A stretch of DNA of 64,000 nt from Mesorhizobium sp. ES1-4. GTDB lineage: Bacteria > Pseudomonadota > Alphaproteobacteria > Rhizobiales > Rhizobiaceae. The notes beneath the pieces are model-generated. The model was given only the letters and a program-made list of their open reading frames with translations. It had not been told where the DNA came from and did not search any database. Position numbers and translations under genes: made by a program. This document shows, one piece after another, positions 42,684 through 52,500 of the stretch; the stretch's first letter is position 1; each line of letters opens with the position of its first letter. Location: NCBI RefSeq assembly GCF_020164745.1, contig NZ_JAIUGV010000014.1:1-64000 (forward strand), in the 5' to 3' direction.

Positions 42684-43172
42684 TCAGTTGGCAGTGACGG
42701 TGAGGGTCCCCTTCATTCCAAGCTCGTAGTGCCCCGGAATCAAGCAGGCGAAGTCGAATTGGCCGGGGCTGGTGAAGGTCCAGATGATCTCGCCTTCTCC
42801 TTGGGGGGCGATGCGGGTCGCATTGAGGTCGACATGTGACATGTCAGGAAGTCTCTCCATCCCGGCCTTATGCTCCATCACCTGCTCATGCGTATCCATT
42901 ACAAATTCGTGGTCGTATTCGCCTTCGTTGGTGAGGGCGAGACGCACCGTCTCGCCCTGTTTCACGGTGACTGAAACCGGATCGAACGCCATCGATCCAT
43001 CTGCGTTCTCGATCATGCCTATCCTGATGGTCCGGTCTACTTTGGCCGCCACGCCAGGCTTACCGATGGTCATCATTTCATGGCCGCCATGAGTGCCGGA
43101 ATACATTCCTGCAGCAAGCGCCGGGACGGCGAAGAGAACCATGGCGACTGTTGGTATCGTGCATTTCTTCAC
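42684..43172 (-). CDS. Periplasmic cupredoxin
   Basis: The 162-residue precursor has a signal peptide (TIPTVAMVLFAVPALA) and a plastocyanin-like fold. Candidate copper ligands are His in EYDHEFVM and Cys, His and Met in CLIPGHYELGM. The insert HEQVMEHKAGMERLPDMSHVD is Met/His-rich, as in copper-handling relatives. It may be an electron carrier or a copper chaperone. The start is a GTG with AAGGAG seven bases before it. Confidence 0.85.
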   Translation of the reverse strand: MKKCTIPTVAMVLFAVPALAAGMYSGTHGGHEMMTIGKPGVAAKVDRTIRIGMIENADGSMAFDPVSVTVKQGETVRLALTNEGEYDHEFVMDTHEQVMEHKAGMERLPDMSHVDLNATRIAPQGEGEIIWTFTSPGQFDFACLIPGHYELGMKGTLTVTAN

Positions 43173-43297
43173 GCGATTTCTCCTTGCGAAATGTGCTGAG
43201 TTTCACCCGTACCGGAGGTGACCGCACACTCCGGTAGATCGCTGGAACCGGGGCCCAGGGACGGCTGCTGCCCTCACCAGCTCTTACGGCGGACCAC

Positions 43298-43687
43298 CTA
43301 TGGCGGGGTCTGCACCGGGGATAAACTGAGTTGCCGCATCGAAAATGCACCTTCCTTTGCAGTGCTCGCGATATCATCAAACAGGAATGCGAAATCCATG
43401 TAGACGCTGCGATCCCGTTCGGTTGCGCCCATTTCATCGAGATCCTGCAGGAAGAAGAGAATGGCTTCTATGCGCTCGCGTTGACTGCGGGCGTTGGAAA
43501 GATGTTCGCGTGCCGCGCGCCGGACTTCCAGCGCCGTAAATCGCACCAGCGCCTCGTCGAGCCTGGAACGGCACTCACAGTCGAGCCGGGCATCCTTGAT
43601 CAAATTTGCCAGCCGACCGACAACTGTCATGTCGGCAAAGCGCCGGGTGCCCCCGTCGACGCTACTCAATGGAACGTTCTGCTTCAT
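43298..43687 (-). CDS. Protein of unknown function between cupredoxin and nnrS
   Basis: The 129-residue product is predicted mostly helical (VVGRLANLIKDARLDCECRSRLDEALVRF; RRAAREHLSNARSQRERIEAILFFLQDLDEM; YMDFAFLFDDIASTAKEG) and soluble. I recognise no family. The ATG at 43687 has AGGAGC nine bases upstream. It is divergent from the second NnrS gene, with an anaerobic operator in the shared gap. Confidence 0.55.
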   Translation of the reverse strand: MKQNVPLSSVDGGTRRFADMTVVGRLANLIKDARLDCECRSRLDEALVRFTALEVRRAAREHLSNARSQRERIEAILFFLQDLDEMGATERDRSVYMDFAFLFDDIASTAKEGAFSMRQLSLSPVQTPP

Positions 43688-43864
43688 ATTTTCTTCGCTC
43701 CTGTCGCAAGGCAATCAAATCTGGCGGCGTCCAATAGAACCATTGGCACAGCGCGAGGCGAGACGTTGCGCGGCCAGTCGCAACGCAAACAGACGCATCG
43801 CCTTCCCCGTCAGCCGGCCCGGTCTCGAAATTTCTTTGACTATAATCGACCATTTTGCAGCCTG

Positions 43865-43880
43865 TTTGCGCTGGAGCAAA
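43865..43880. promoter_or_regulatory. NnrR/FNR-type operator of the second nnrS
   Basis: TTTGCGCTGGAGCAAA (TTG-N8-CAA). Its centre is about 125 bp before the NnrS gene at 43998 and about 185 bp before the divergent unknown gene. Confidence 0.7.
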
Positions 43881-43997
43881 CACGGAGATCGATCATCGAC
43901 AGTATTGCCTTCGGACTGAGCTTTTCCGACCGCCAACGTGGGTTGTGAAGCGACACGAGGATGCCGTGTCAGTCATCCCTCGTAGAGGAATTGTTGC

Positions 43998-45161
43998 ATG
44001 GCTACTGACGGGAGTGTGCTCACTTTCGATGCGAAGCAGAAGCAGACGTCGGCGCCGTTTCAGCCATTTTTTCTGATCGCGGGGCTGGATGCGATTGTAG
44101 GTGCGGCGGTTTGGCTGCCGTCGGCGTTCGGAATACAGGCCATGGGTCCGACAGGCATTTCTCCCGGCGATTGGCATCGCGACGTGCTTCTGTTCGGTAT
44201 GGTTCCAGCCATCTTGACTGGTTTTCTGCTGACGGCGCTTCCCCGATGGACAAGATGCCGTGCGGTCTCACCGCTCACAACACGTTTGCTGGTTGCCCTA
44301 TGGCTGTGCAGCCGGGGGACTTTCCTGTTTCTATCGTATTCGGCCGGGCTAGCCCTCTCGGCGCTATTGGTGCTGACGCTCCTCTTGATTGCGGCAGGAC
44401 GGGTGATCGCCAGCCGTGACCGCCGCAACCTGAAGATACTATTTTTGCTGCTTGTCTTTTGTGGCGGCAACATGCTCGCGGCAGCGTCCTACCAAGTTGA
44501 ATTTGCGCTGCGGCTGGCCTTGGCTTCGATCGTTGGCCTCGTCATGATCATCGGAGGGCGGGTCGTTCCGGCTTTGACGGCAGCCTATGTCGAGAGCGCT
44601 GGCAGTCGGATCTTCATCGATCGCTCCGTCGTTTTGGAGTATGCAGCAGCGGTTATAGCAGCGTGCGCCTTTGGTTTGTGGGTTGTTGCGCCGCAGGCGC
44701 AACTCACCGGCCTTGCCTGCGCCCTTGCCGCCTGCAGCCAGGCGACGCGAGCCGCCCAATGGAACGGCTGGCAAAGCGTGGCATCATCGACAGTTCTGGC
44801 ACTTCACATTGGATATGGTTGGATCTTCATAGGTTTCGGACTACTTGCGATCCACATTCTGGTGCCGGAACGCTTGGGGCAGGCGGTCGCCATTCATGCC
44901 TGGACGATCGGTGCCATCGGCACGATGGCCCTCGCCATTATGGCGAGCATGATTCGCAAGCACAGCCGCCGCGCCTTCGTGTCTTCGGTTCCGGCGGCCG
45001 GCGCGTTCGTAGCGATGACGATCTGCTGCCTGTCGCGCCTGCTGGTCGATATGTTGCCCAGCTACGGCGCTCTTTTAACGAGCCTTTCAAGCACCCTGTG
45101 GGTTGTCGCCTTCGGCCTGTTCTTGGTTGCGTTCCGTCGAATGCTCATCCCGCAATTATGA
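43998..45161 (+). CDS. nnrS: NnrS family protein, second copy
   Basis: The 387-residue protein has about twelve membrane segments and NnrS blocks: DWHRDVLLFGMVPAILTGFLLTALPRWTR, IIGGRVVPALTAAYVE, IHAWTIGAIGTMALAIMASMIRKHSRR. Compared with the copy at 31.4 kb the WHIHEM block is WHRDVL, so one of the paired histidines is missing, and GHTGR is KHSRR. The role may differ from that of the first copy. Confidence 0.85.
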   Translation: MATDGSVLTFDAKQKQTSAPFQPFFLIAGLDAIVGAAVWLPSAFGIQAMGPTGISPGDWHRDVLLFGMVPAILTGFLLTALPRWTRCRAVSPLTTRLLVALWLCSRGTFLFLSYSAGLALSALLVLTLLLIAAGRVIASRDRRNLKILFLLLVFCGGNMLAAASYQVEFALRLALASIVGLVMIIGGRVVPALTAAYVESAGSRIFIDRSVVLEYAAAVIAACAFGLWVVAPQAQLTGLACALAACSQATRAAQWNGWQSVASSTVLALHIGYGWIFIGFGLLAIHILVPERLGQAVAIHAWTIGAIGTMALAIMASMIRKHSRRAFVSSVPAAGAFVAMTICCLSRLLVDMLPSYGALLTSLSSTLWVVAFGLFLVAFRRMLIPQL

Positions 45162-45169
45162 AGCAACGC

Positions 45170-45460
45170 CGGCTTCACCAGAGCCGGAAAAATAGAAGCC
45201 AGCCGGCGCCGGCTAGCATCATGGCCAGCCCGACGAATGATACCGCGAGCGCCCGTCGGTCAGGCTCCCGGCTATAGATGCCCGTCACTTGCCAGGACAG
45301 CACCCCGGACCAGATAGTGCGCAAGCACTAGCGTCGCGGCATGCAGCGGGCTGATAAATGGAGGTTCGACGCCGTCCGAACGACGTTGGCTGACCGTGAA
45401 TACGGAGAGGCAGAGAAAGACTCCGGCCCCCGGCCAGGGTATGGGTGTCTGGGCAAGATG
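45170..45460 (-). pseudogene. Decayed membrane protein fragment
   Basis: A minus-strand frame without a start reads GAGVFLCLSVFTVSQRR, then FISPLHAATLVLAHYLVRGAVLAS and stops; in the next frame ALAVSFVGLAMMLAGAGWLLFFRLW follows to a stop near 45170. Together they look like the last membrane helices of a small polytopic protein, broken by a frameshift. Family not identified. Confidence 0.4.
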
Positions 45461-45601
45461 ATGGTGTCGCCCCGCTGCCAGGGACCAAGGCTGCGCGCGG
45501 CACGATAGCCAATGCTGGGATCATTTGAAAGCGACCGGGATGAGCAAGGCCCAATCCTCAAGATTCCCTTGATAACAGGCCGCCATCTCATATTTGGCGC
45601 T

Positions 45602-45778
45602 TCAGGCTTTCGGCTTGATTGAATTCTGGCGACGCTTCTCGTCCAACCTCGTTTTGATCAGCGCACGGCGCTGTTTGCGCGACTTATGACGCGATTTGAA
45701 AGACGCATAGGCTAGCACAGCGCAGAAGGCGAAGACTTCCAACACTAGGACGGTGATTGTTGAACTGTCCGTTGGCAC
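45602..45778 (-). CDS. Small single-span membrane protein
   Basis: From a GTG with GGGAG upstream the product has 58 residues: a short polar N-terminus, a membrane helix (TITVLVLEVFAFCAVLAYASF) and a very basic tail (KSRHKSRKQRRALIKTRLDEKRRQ). The longer frame from 45847 adds only an unlikely leader. The shape resembles small accessory subunits of membrane enzymes such as CcoQ, but no family can be assigned. Confidence 0.5.
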   Translation of the reverse strand: MPTDSSTITVLVLEVFAFCAVLAYASFKSRHKSRKQRRALIKTRLDEKRRQNSIKPKA

Positions 45779-45879
45779 ATTCGTTCTCCCTACATCGACG
45801 GATTGAGGAGACTGTAGGAATGACGGACAAGCGTTGACTTCGATCAACCAAAAACAACGATTGCCATGACTTCGGTCAA

Positions 45880-46602
45880 TCAGACCAAGAAGTCAGCGGT
45901 ATCTGCCCCGTCGATAAGCGGGTCGACTTTGCATTCTGCGGCGATGCGGGGAGCGTCAAGAATTGCTATCGTCTGCCCGTCGACCCTAATGCACGATCTC
46001 CCGAGACGCGACAGCGCACGCGATAAAGATTCCCGGGTTATGCCGAGTTCCGAGGCGATGAGCGTCTTCTCAAACGGCAGAACGGCTCTGTCCGGCGTGC
46101 CTTGCTGCTTCGACAGGGCCAGGAGATAGCATCCGACACGCTGGGTCGAGGATCTCAGCTTGAGGTTCTTGACCTGCCGGACCATGCGTCGAAATTGTTG
46201 GGCAAGGCTTTCGATTACCGCATGTGCCAACAAAGGGTCCGCCTCCACGGCTGCGCGAAACGCCGCCGCATGAACCAGCAGAAAACGCGAAGGCTCAGGC
46301 ACGCGTGCCTGCATGAGGTAGGGTGCACCCGTCACTACAGCAGCAGGTATGATGAGGTCAGGGGCCTGAACGGCCTCGATCAACACTTCCCGGCCTTCGG
46401 TGGATCGTCCAAACAAGTGCGCTGATCCCGATAGCACGATAAGTTGGAAGTTCGGCACGTCACCTTGCTCGAACAAGACAGTGCCGGTGGCCACACCGTG
46501 GACCATGGCATTTCGCAGTAGGTCGGTTCGCCTGGACGCGGATAGCGCTCGAAACAGCGGCAGCGCCTCCGGTGCCACGCCCTTATCCGTTATTCGATGC
46601 AA
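45880..46602 (-). CDS. Crp/Fnr family regulator, NarR-like
   Basis: The 240-residue protein has a cNMP-type sensor domain (TGTVLFEQGDVPNFQLIVLSGSAHLFGRSTEGREVLIEAV) and a DNA-binding domain with recognition helix in LIASELGITRESLSRALSRLG. No FNR-type N-terminal cysteines are present. Its position divergent to narK matches narR in Paracoccus and Brucella, which activates nar genes in response to nitrate or nitrite. The Glu and Arg residues in ITRESLSR suit recognition of TTGAT half sites like that at 46673. It differs clearly from the regulator at 25 kb. Confidence 0.8.
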   Translation of the reverse strand: MHRITDKGVAPEALPLFRALSASRRTDLLRNAMVHGVATGTVLFEQGDVPNFQLIVLSGSAHLFGRSTEGREVLIEAVQAPDLIIPAAVVTGAPYLMQARVPEPSRFLLVHAAAFRAAVEADPLLAHAVIESLAQQFRRMVRQVKNLKLRSSTQRVGCYLLALSKQQGTPDRAVLPFEKTLIASELGITRESLSRALSRLGRSCIRVDGQTIAILDAPRIAAECKVDPLIDGADTADFLV

Positions 46603-46650
46603 CAGATTGTCTCCTAGACCGAGGCGCTCTCAACGACCGCTGCATCGTTC

Positions 46651-46664
46651 GTGACAAAAGTCAC
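46651..46664. promoter_or_regulatory. GTGAC-N4-GTCAC dyad in the narR-narK gap
   Basis: GTGACAAAAGTCAC is a Crp-like palindrome lying nine bases before the FNR box and 49 bases before the regulator gene. It could mediate autoregulation of the regulator or a second input into narK. Confidence 0.45.
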
Positions 46665-46672
46665 AGCAGTCT

Positions 46673-46686
46673 TTGATTTAGATCAA
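46673..46686. promoter_or_regulatory. Canonical FNR-type box of narK
   Basis: TTGATTTAGATCAA is the exact TTGAT-N4-ATCAA consensus. Its centre is about 95 bp before the narK start. It differs from the TTGCG-type sites elsewhere in the window, implying a different activator (FNR/FixK or the adjacent NarR-like protein). Confidence 0.8.
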
Positions 46687-46773
46687 TGTTGCAGAACGCC
46701 GCCTTGGCCATTTTGGCTTCAGGCGGACACGATTCCGCTCCTAGGGACCAACTCTCGAAGCGGGGCGTCGACG

Positions 46774-49512
46774 ATGCAAACGACTGTGTATCCGAAGTCC
46801 AGTCAAATCCTAGGTGCGAGCACGGCAGCGTTCACGGTCTGCTTCGCGGTCTGGACCATCTTCTCCATTATCGGCATCCGTATCCGCCAGGAACTCGGCC
46901 TCAGCGAAACACAATTCGGCTTGCTCATAGGAACGCCGATTCTTACAGGCTCCCTAATAAGGGTGGTGCTGGGTATTTGGACGGACCGTTATGGCGGCCG
47001 GATCGTCTTCACGACGAATATGCTCGCCGCAGCCGTCGCGACATTTCTGCTGTCCTACGCTCACACTTATTCGCAAATGCTGGTGGCTGCCCTCGGCGTC
47101 GGCATAGCTGGCGGCTCCTTTGCGTCTGGTGTTGCCTATGTATCGCGCTGGTTCCCACCTGAGCGGCAAGGTATAGCGCTTGGCATCTTTGGCGCGGGCA
47201 ATGTCGGAGCGGCTGTCACCAAGTTCCTCGCTCCCTTCGTCCTCGTTGCCTTTGGCTGGCAGGTCGTGGCGCAGGTCTGGGCAGCGGCCCTCGTCATCAT
47301 GGCCGTCATCTTCTGGCTAACGACCGAGGATGACCCGGTTATCGTCGAGCGGCGGCGGTCCGGCATCAAGCCGAAAAGCGCCTGGCTCGAACTTGAGCCG
47401 TTGAAGAATGTGCAGATCTGGCGCTTTGCGCTCTACTATTTTTTCGTCTTCGGCGCCTTTGTCGCGCTCGCGCTCTGGCTGCCTCAATATCTCATCAACG
47501 TCTACGGCCTCGACATCAAGACAGCTGGAATGATTGCGGCCTTCTTCTCGGTGCCGGCGAGCCTCTTTCGCGCCTATGGCGGACACCTGTCTGACAGCTT
47601 TGGCGCGCGACGCGTGCTCTACTGGACGTTCCTGGTTTCAGCCATAGCGACCTTTATCCTGGCATACCCACCGACCGACTACGTGGTCCACGGCATCAAC
47701 GGCGCGACCTCCTTCCATCTGGAGATGAGTCTCGTCGGCTTCGTCATCACGATATTTGTGCTCGGCTTCTTCATGGCCCTCGGCAAGGCAGCCGTCTACA
47801 AGCACATCCCGGTCTATTATCCCGAACATGTGGGCTCGGTCGGCGGCCTTGTCGGGATGATCGGCGGCCTGGGCGGCTTCCTGCTGCCGATCCTGTTCGG
47901 TTTGCTGCTTGACCTCACCGGCCTGTGGACGAGCTGCTTCATGGCGCTCTTTGTCCTGGTCACTGGTGCGCTCCTGTGGATGCACGTCGCCATCCGCCAG
48001 ATGGAACGCGGGGTCGCCGGCGAAGCCCTCGCCAAGCTCCCGCCGTTCCCCGAAATGCAGGGCATGCCGAAGCCCGTGATAGGAGCCCGATCGGGCGGTG
48101 CTCTCACCGACTGGCGTCCGGAGGACAAGGTATTCTGGGCTGAAAGCGGCCACCGCATCGCACGGCGCAACCTATGGCTTTCGATCCCGGCGCTTCTCCT
48201 TTCTTTTGCCATCTGGCAGGTATGGTCCGTCGTCGTCGCCAAGCTGCCGCTCGTCGGCTTCACCTTCACCACCGACCAGCTCTTCTGGCTTGCAGCTCTG
48301 CCCGGAATCTCGGGCGCGACGCTGCGCATCTTCTATTCCTTCATGGTGCCGATCTTTGGCGGCAGGCTCTGGACGACCCTAACGACCTGGTCGCTCCTCA
48401 TCCCGGCGGTCGGGATAGGTTATGCAGTGCAGAATCCTGACACGCCCTATGTCGTGCTGCTGATGCTGGCGCTGCTGTGCGGCTTCGGTGGCGGTAACTT
48501 CGCCTCTTCGATGGCCAATATCTCCTTCTTCTTCCCGAAGGCGGAAAAGGGCAATGCGCTAGCGCTCAACGCCGGGCTCGGCAATCTCGGTGTGAGCGTC
48601 GTCCAGTTCGTGGTGCCGCTGGCAATCACAGCGGGGGTCTTCGGCTGGCTCGGAGGCGATCCGGCCATGGTCAAGGGACCGACGGGCGATGCGCCACTAT
48701 GGCTGCAGAATGCCGGCTTCGTATTCGTGCCGTTTATTGCGCTCTCGGCTTTCGCGGCCTGGTTCGGCATGAACGACATTGCCTCGGCCAAGGCGTCGTT
48801 CGCCGATCAGGCCGTCATCTTCCAGCGCCGGCACAACTGGATCATGTGCTGGCTCTACACTGGAACCTTTGGGTCTTTCATCGGCTATTCGGCGGGTTTC
48901 CCACTGCTCTCGAAGATGCTGTTCCCGGACGTCAATGCGCTTCAGTTCGCCTTCCTCGGCCCGCTCGTCGGTGCTCTGTCACGCTCGGGCACTGGGTGGC
49001 TTGCGGACAAATATGGAGGTGCGCGCGTCACCTTCTGGGTCTTCGTCGTAATGATCGCGGGTGCCGCGGGGGTGTTGTGGTTCATCGGCATCAAGGATCA
49101 ACCCGGTGCATTTCTTGGCTTCTTCGCCGCGTTCCTTCTGCTGTTCTTTGCTACTGGTGTCGGCAATGCCTCCACCTTCCAGATGATCCCTGTGATCATG
49201 GCCAAGGAGATTGGCCGCTTGATGCCCGCGGCGGATGCAGAGACGCGCCGTCGGCAAGCGGAGAAGGAATCCGCTGCCATCACCGGCTTTACATCGGCGA
49301 TCGCAGCCTTCGGCGCCTTCTTCATCCCCAAGAGCTATGGCAGTTCGATCGCCTTGACGGGCGGGCCGAGCGCCGCGCTCTGGGGATTCTTGATCTTCTA
49401 CGTCAGCTGCCTGGCCATCACCTGGGCGGTCTATACCCGCAGGGGTGGCCTTCTCCACGATATCGAGCGTGCCAAGCGCGGCGCGTCCATCCATCCGGCC
49501 GCAGCCGAATAA
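46774..49512 (+). CDS. narK: Fused NarK1-NarK2 nitrate/nitrite transporter
   Basis: A single 912-residue protein holds two complete MFS transporter halves. The first (about 10-430) has SETQFGLLIGTPILTGSLIRVVLG and FGAGNVGAAVTKFLAP; the second (about 470-900) has TTDQLFWLAALPGISGATLRIFYSF, NISFFFPKAEKGNALALNAGLGNLG and GALSRSGTGWLADKYGG. Such fusions, known from Paracoccus, join a nitrate-proton symporter with a nitrate-nitrite antiporter. I start at 46774; the longer frame covers the FNR box. It leads the nar operon, 15 bases before narG. Confidence 0.95.
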   Translation: MQTTVYPKSSQILGASTAAFTVCFAVWTIFSIIGIRIRQELGLSETQFGLLIGTPILTGSLIRVVLGIWTDRYGGRIVFTTNMLAAAVATFLLSYAHTYSQMLVAALGVGIAGGSFASGVAYVSRWFPPERQGIALGIFGAGNVGAAVTKFLAPFVLVAFGWQVVAQVWAAALVIMAVIFWLTTEDDPVIVERRRSGIKPKSAWLELEPLKNVQIWRFALYYFFVFGAFVALALWLPQYLINVYGLDIKTAGMIAAFFSVPASLFRAYGGHLSDSFGARRVLYWTFLVSAIATFILAYPPTDYVVHGINGATSFHLEMSLVGFVITIFVLGFFMALGKAAVYKHIPVYYPEHVGSVGGLVGMIGGLGGFLLPILFGLLLDLTGLWTSCFMALFVLVTGALLWMHVAIRQMERGVAGEALAKLPPFPEMQGMPKPVIGARSGGALTDWRPEDKVFWAESGHRIARRNLWLSIPALLLSFAIWQVWSVVVAKLPLVGFTFTTDQLFWLAALPGISGATLRIFYSFMVPIFGGRLWTTLTTWSLLIPAVGIGYAVQNPDTPYVVLLMLALLCGFGGGNFASSMANISFFFPKAEKGNALALNAGLGNLGVSVVQFVVPLAITAGVFGWLGGDPAMVKGPTGDAPLWLQNAGFVFVPFIALSAFAAWFGMNDIASAKASFADQAVIFQRRHNWIMCWLYTGTFGSFIGYSAGFPLLSKMLFPDVNALQFAFLGPLVGALSRSGTGWLADKYGGARVTFWVFVVMIAGAAGVLWFIGIKDQPGAFLGFFAAFLLLFFATGVGNASTFQMIPVIMAKEIGRLMPAADAETRRRQAEKESAAITGFTSAIAAFGAFFIPKSYGSSIALTGGPSAALWGFLIFYVSCLAITWAVYTRRGGLLHDIERAKRGASIHPAAAE

Positions 49513-49527
49513 TCAAAGGCAAGAGCA

Positions 49528-52500
49528 ATGTCGCATTTTCTCGACCGGCTAACCTTTTTCCGCAAGACCGTCGACAGCTTCTCGGACGGCCACGGAATCG
49601 TCACCAACGAGGATCGCTCGTGGGAAGACGCCTATCGCAAGCGCTGGCAGCACGACAAGATCGTGCGCTCCACGCATGGTGTGAACTGCACCGGCTCCTG
49701 TTCGTGGAAGATCTATGTCAAAGGCGGCATCGTCACCTGGGAGACGCAGCAGACCGACTATCCACGCACGCGGCCCGATCTTCCCAACCATGAGCCGCGC
49801 GGCTGTGCGCGCGGCGCATCCTACAGCTGGTATCTCTATTCCGGCGCGCGGGTGAAATACCCGATGATCCGTGGGCGGCTGCTCAAGCTATGGCGCGCGG
49901 CGCGTGCCATCATGCCTCCTGTCGCAGCATGGGCTTCGATCGTCAAGGATGCGGACAAGCGCCAATCCTACGTCTCGATCCGCGGCCACGGCGGATTCGT
50001 GCGCGCCACCTGGGACGAGGTGAACGAACTCATCGCGGCGGCCAATGCCTACACGGTGAAGGCCCATGGCCCGGATCGTGTCATCGGTTTCTCGCCGATC
50101 CCGGCCATGTCGATGGTTTCCTATGCGGCGGGCTCGCGTTACCTGTCGCTGATGGGCGGCGTGTGCATGTCGTTCTATGACTGGTATTGCGATCTGCCGC
50201 CGGCGAGCCCCCAGACATGGGGCGAGCAGACCGACGTACCCGAAAGTGCGGACTGGTACAACGCCGGCTTCATCATAGTTTGGGGCTCCAACGTGCCGCA
50301 GACGCGTACGCCCGACGCGCATTTTTATACCGAGGTTCGTTACAAGGGGACCAAAAGCGCAGTCGTCAGCCCGGACTACGCTGAAGCGACCAAGTTTGCC
50401 GATATCTGGCTCAACCCGAAGCAGGGGACCGACGCTGCACTGGCACTGGCGATGGGCCATGTCATTCTTCGCGAATATTACGTCGATCGTACTGTCCCGT
50501 ATTTCGACGACTACGCTCGCAAATACACCGACCTGCCGTTCCTGGTTCGCCTCACGGAACGCGATGGTCGGTTCGTTCCTGAACGGCTCCTGCGAGCCTC
50601 GGAGCTCGCCGGTGGCTTGGATGAGAGCAACAATGCGGAATGGAAGACGGTCGCGATCGACGAGACTACGGATAAACTCGTCTCGCCGCGCGGATCGATC
50701 GGCTACCGCTGGGGCGAGGGCGCCAAATGGAACCTCGAGGAGAAGGACGGCGAAGGTCGGAGTATTCGGCTGAGACTGACGCTTGCTGGCAAGAAATCCA
50801 AGATCGTACCTGTCGATTTTCCGTATTTTGGCGGACGCGCCACCGAGCATTTCGTGTCGACCGATCACGGTGAAATTCTCACTCGCAACCTTCCGGTCCG
50901 GCGGATCAAGCTGAGCGACGGCTCCCAGGTGGCAGTCGCCACCGTGCACGACCTGATGATGGCCAATTACGGCCTCGACCGGGGCTTCGGTGGCGATCAC
51001 GCGGCCAAAAGCTATGACGAGGATGTGCCGTTCACGCCCGCTTGGGCGGAGCGTATCACTGGCGTGAACCGGGATGCGATCATCACTGTGGCGCGCGAGT
51101 TCGCCACCAATGCGGAAAAGACCAACGGCCGCTCGATGGTGATCCTCGGCGCGGGCGTCAATCATTGGTACCACATGGACATGACCTACCGGGGGATCAT
51201 CAATCTCCTGGTCTTCTGCGGAGCCATAGGCCAGTCAGGCGGTGGTTGGTCGCACTACGTCGGGCAGGAGAAGCTGCGACCGCAGACCGGCTGGACGCCG
51301 CTCGCTTTCGCGCTTGATTGGAGCCGGCCACCCCGGCACATGAACTCGACGTCCTTCTTCTACGCGCAGACCGACCAGTGGCGCTACGAGACCCTGACGG
51401 CCGCGGAAATATTGTCGCCGACCGCGCCCGAGGGGGACTGGAACAAGAGTTTCATCGACTACAATGTTCGCGCCGAGCGTATGGGCTGGCTGCCGTCGGC
51501 GCCCCAGCTGAAGCAGAATCCACTTTCAATCGCCGCGAAGGCCAAAGCCGCTGGCCTTGAGCCGAAAGACTATGTCGTCAAGGCGCTGAAATCCGGTGAA
51601 CTCGAACTCTCCTGCCATGATCCCGACGATCCCGACAACTGGCCGCGCAACATGTTCGTCTGGCGCTCGAATCTTCTCGGTTCATCTGGGAAGGGACATG
51701 AATATTTCCTCAAGCATCTGCTCGGCACCACCCACGGTGTGATGGGTAAGGACCTCGGGCCGGAAGGGGCAGTCCGCAACACCGAAGTCGTCTGGCACGA
51801 GACGGCGCCGCAGGGAAAGCTCGACCTCCTGATCACGCTCGACTTCCGCATGTCGACCACCTGTGTCTACTCCGACATCGTCTTGCCGACTGCCACCTGG
51901 TACGAGAAGAACGACCTCAACACCTCGGACATGCACCCCTTCATCCATCCACTGTCGGCGGCGGTGGATCCGGCCTGGGAGTCACGCTCCGATTGGGAGA
52001 TTTACAAAAGCCTCGCCAAGGCCTTCTCGGAAGTGTCCCCGGAAGTGCTGGGCGTCGAGCAGGACGTGGTTCTCACCCCGATCCAGCATGACAGCCCGGC
52101 CGAGATGGCCCAGGCCCTCGACGTGAAGGACTGGAAGCTTGGCGAAGTCGAACCGATCCCGGGCCTGACAATGCCGTCAGTGGCAGTTGTTACCCGCGAC
52201 TACCCCAACCTGTACGCCCAGTTCACAGCGCTGGGGCCGCTCATGACCAAGGTGGGCAATGGGGGCAAAGGCATCGCCTGGAACACCACCCACGAAGTCG
52301 AGGCGCTCGGAGCGCTGAATGGGGTGCATATCAAAGGTGCGGGCAAAGGCTTGCCGAAGATCGAGACCGACATCGATGCAGCGGAGGTCATTCTCATGCT
52401 TGCACCGGAGACTAACGGTGAAGTGGCGATCAAGGCTTGGGAAGCCTTGTCAGAAATCACCGGCCGGGAGCACGCCCACCTTGCCTTGCCGAAGGAAGAC

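Noticed and set aside
45660..45690. TTTGCG-like sequence near 45676
   Set aside because: GTTTGCGCGACTTATG lacks the CAA right arm and lies within a coding region.
49888..51174. 428-codon minus-strand frame
   Set aside because: Antisense to narG, Arg/His-rich and without motifs.
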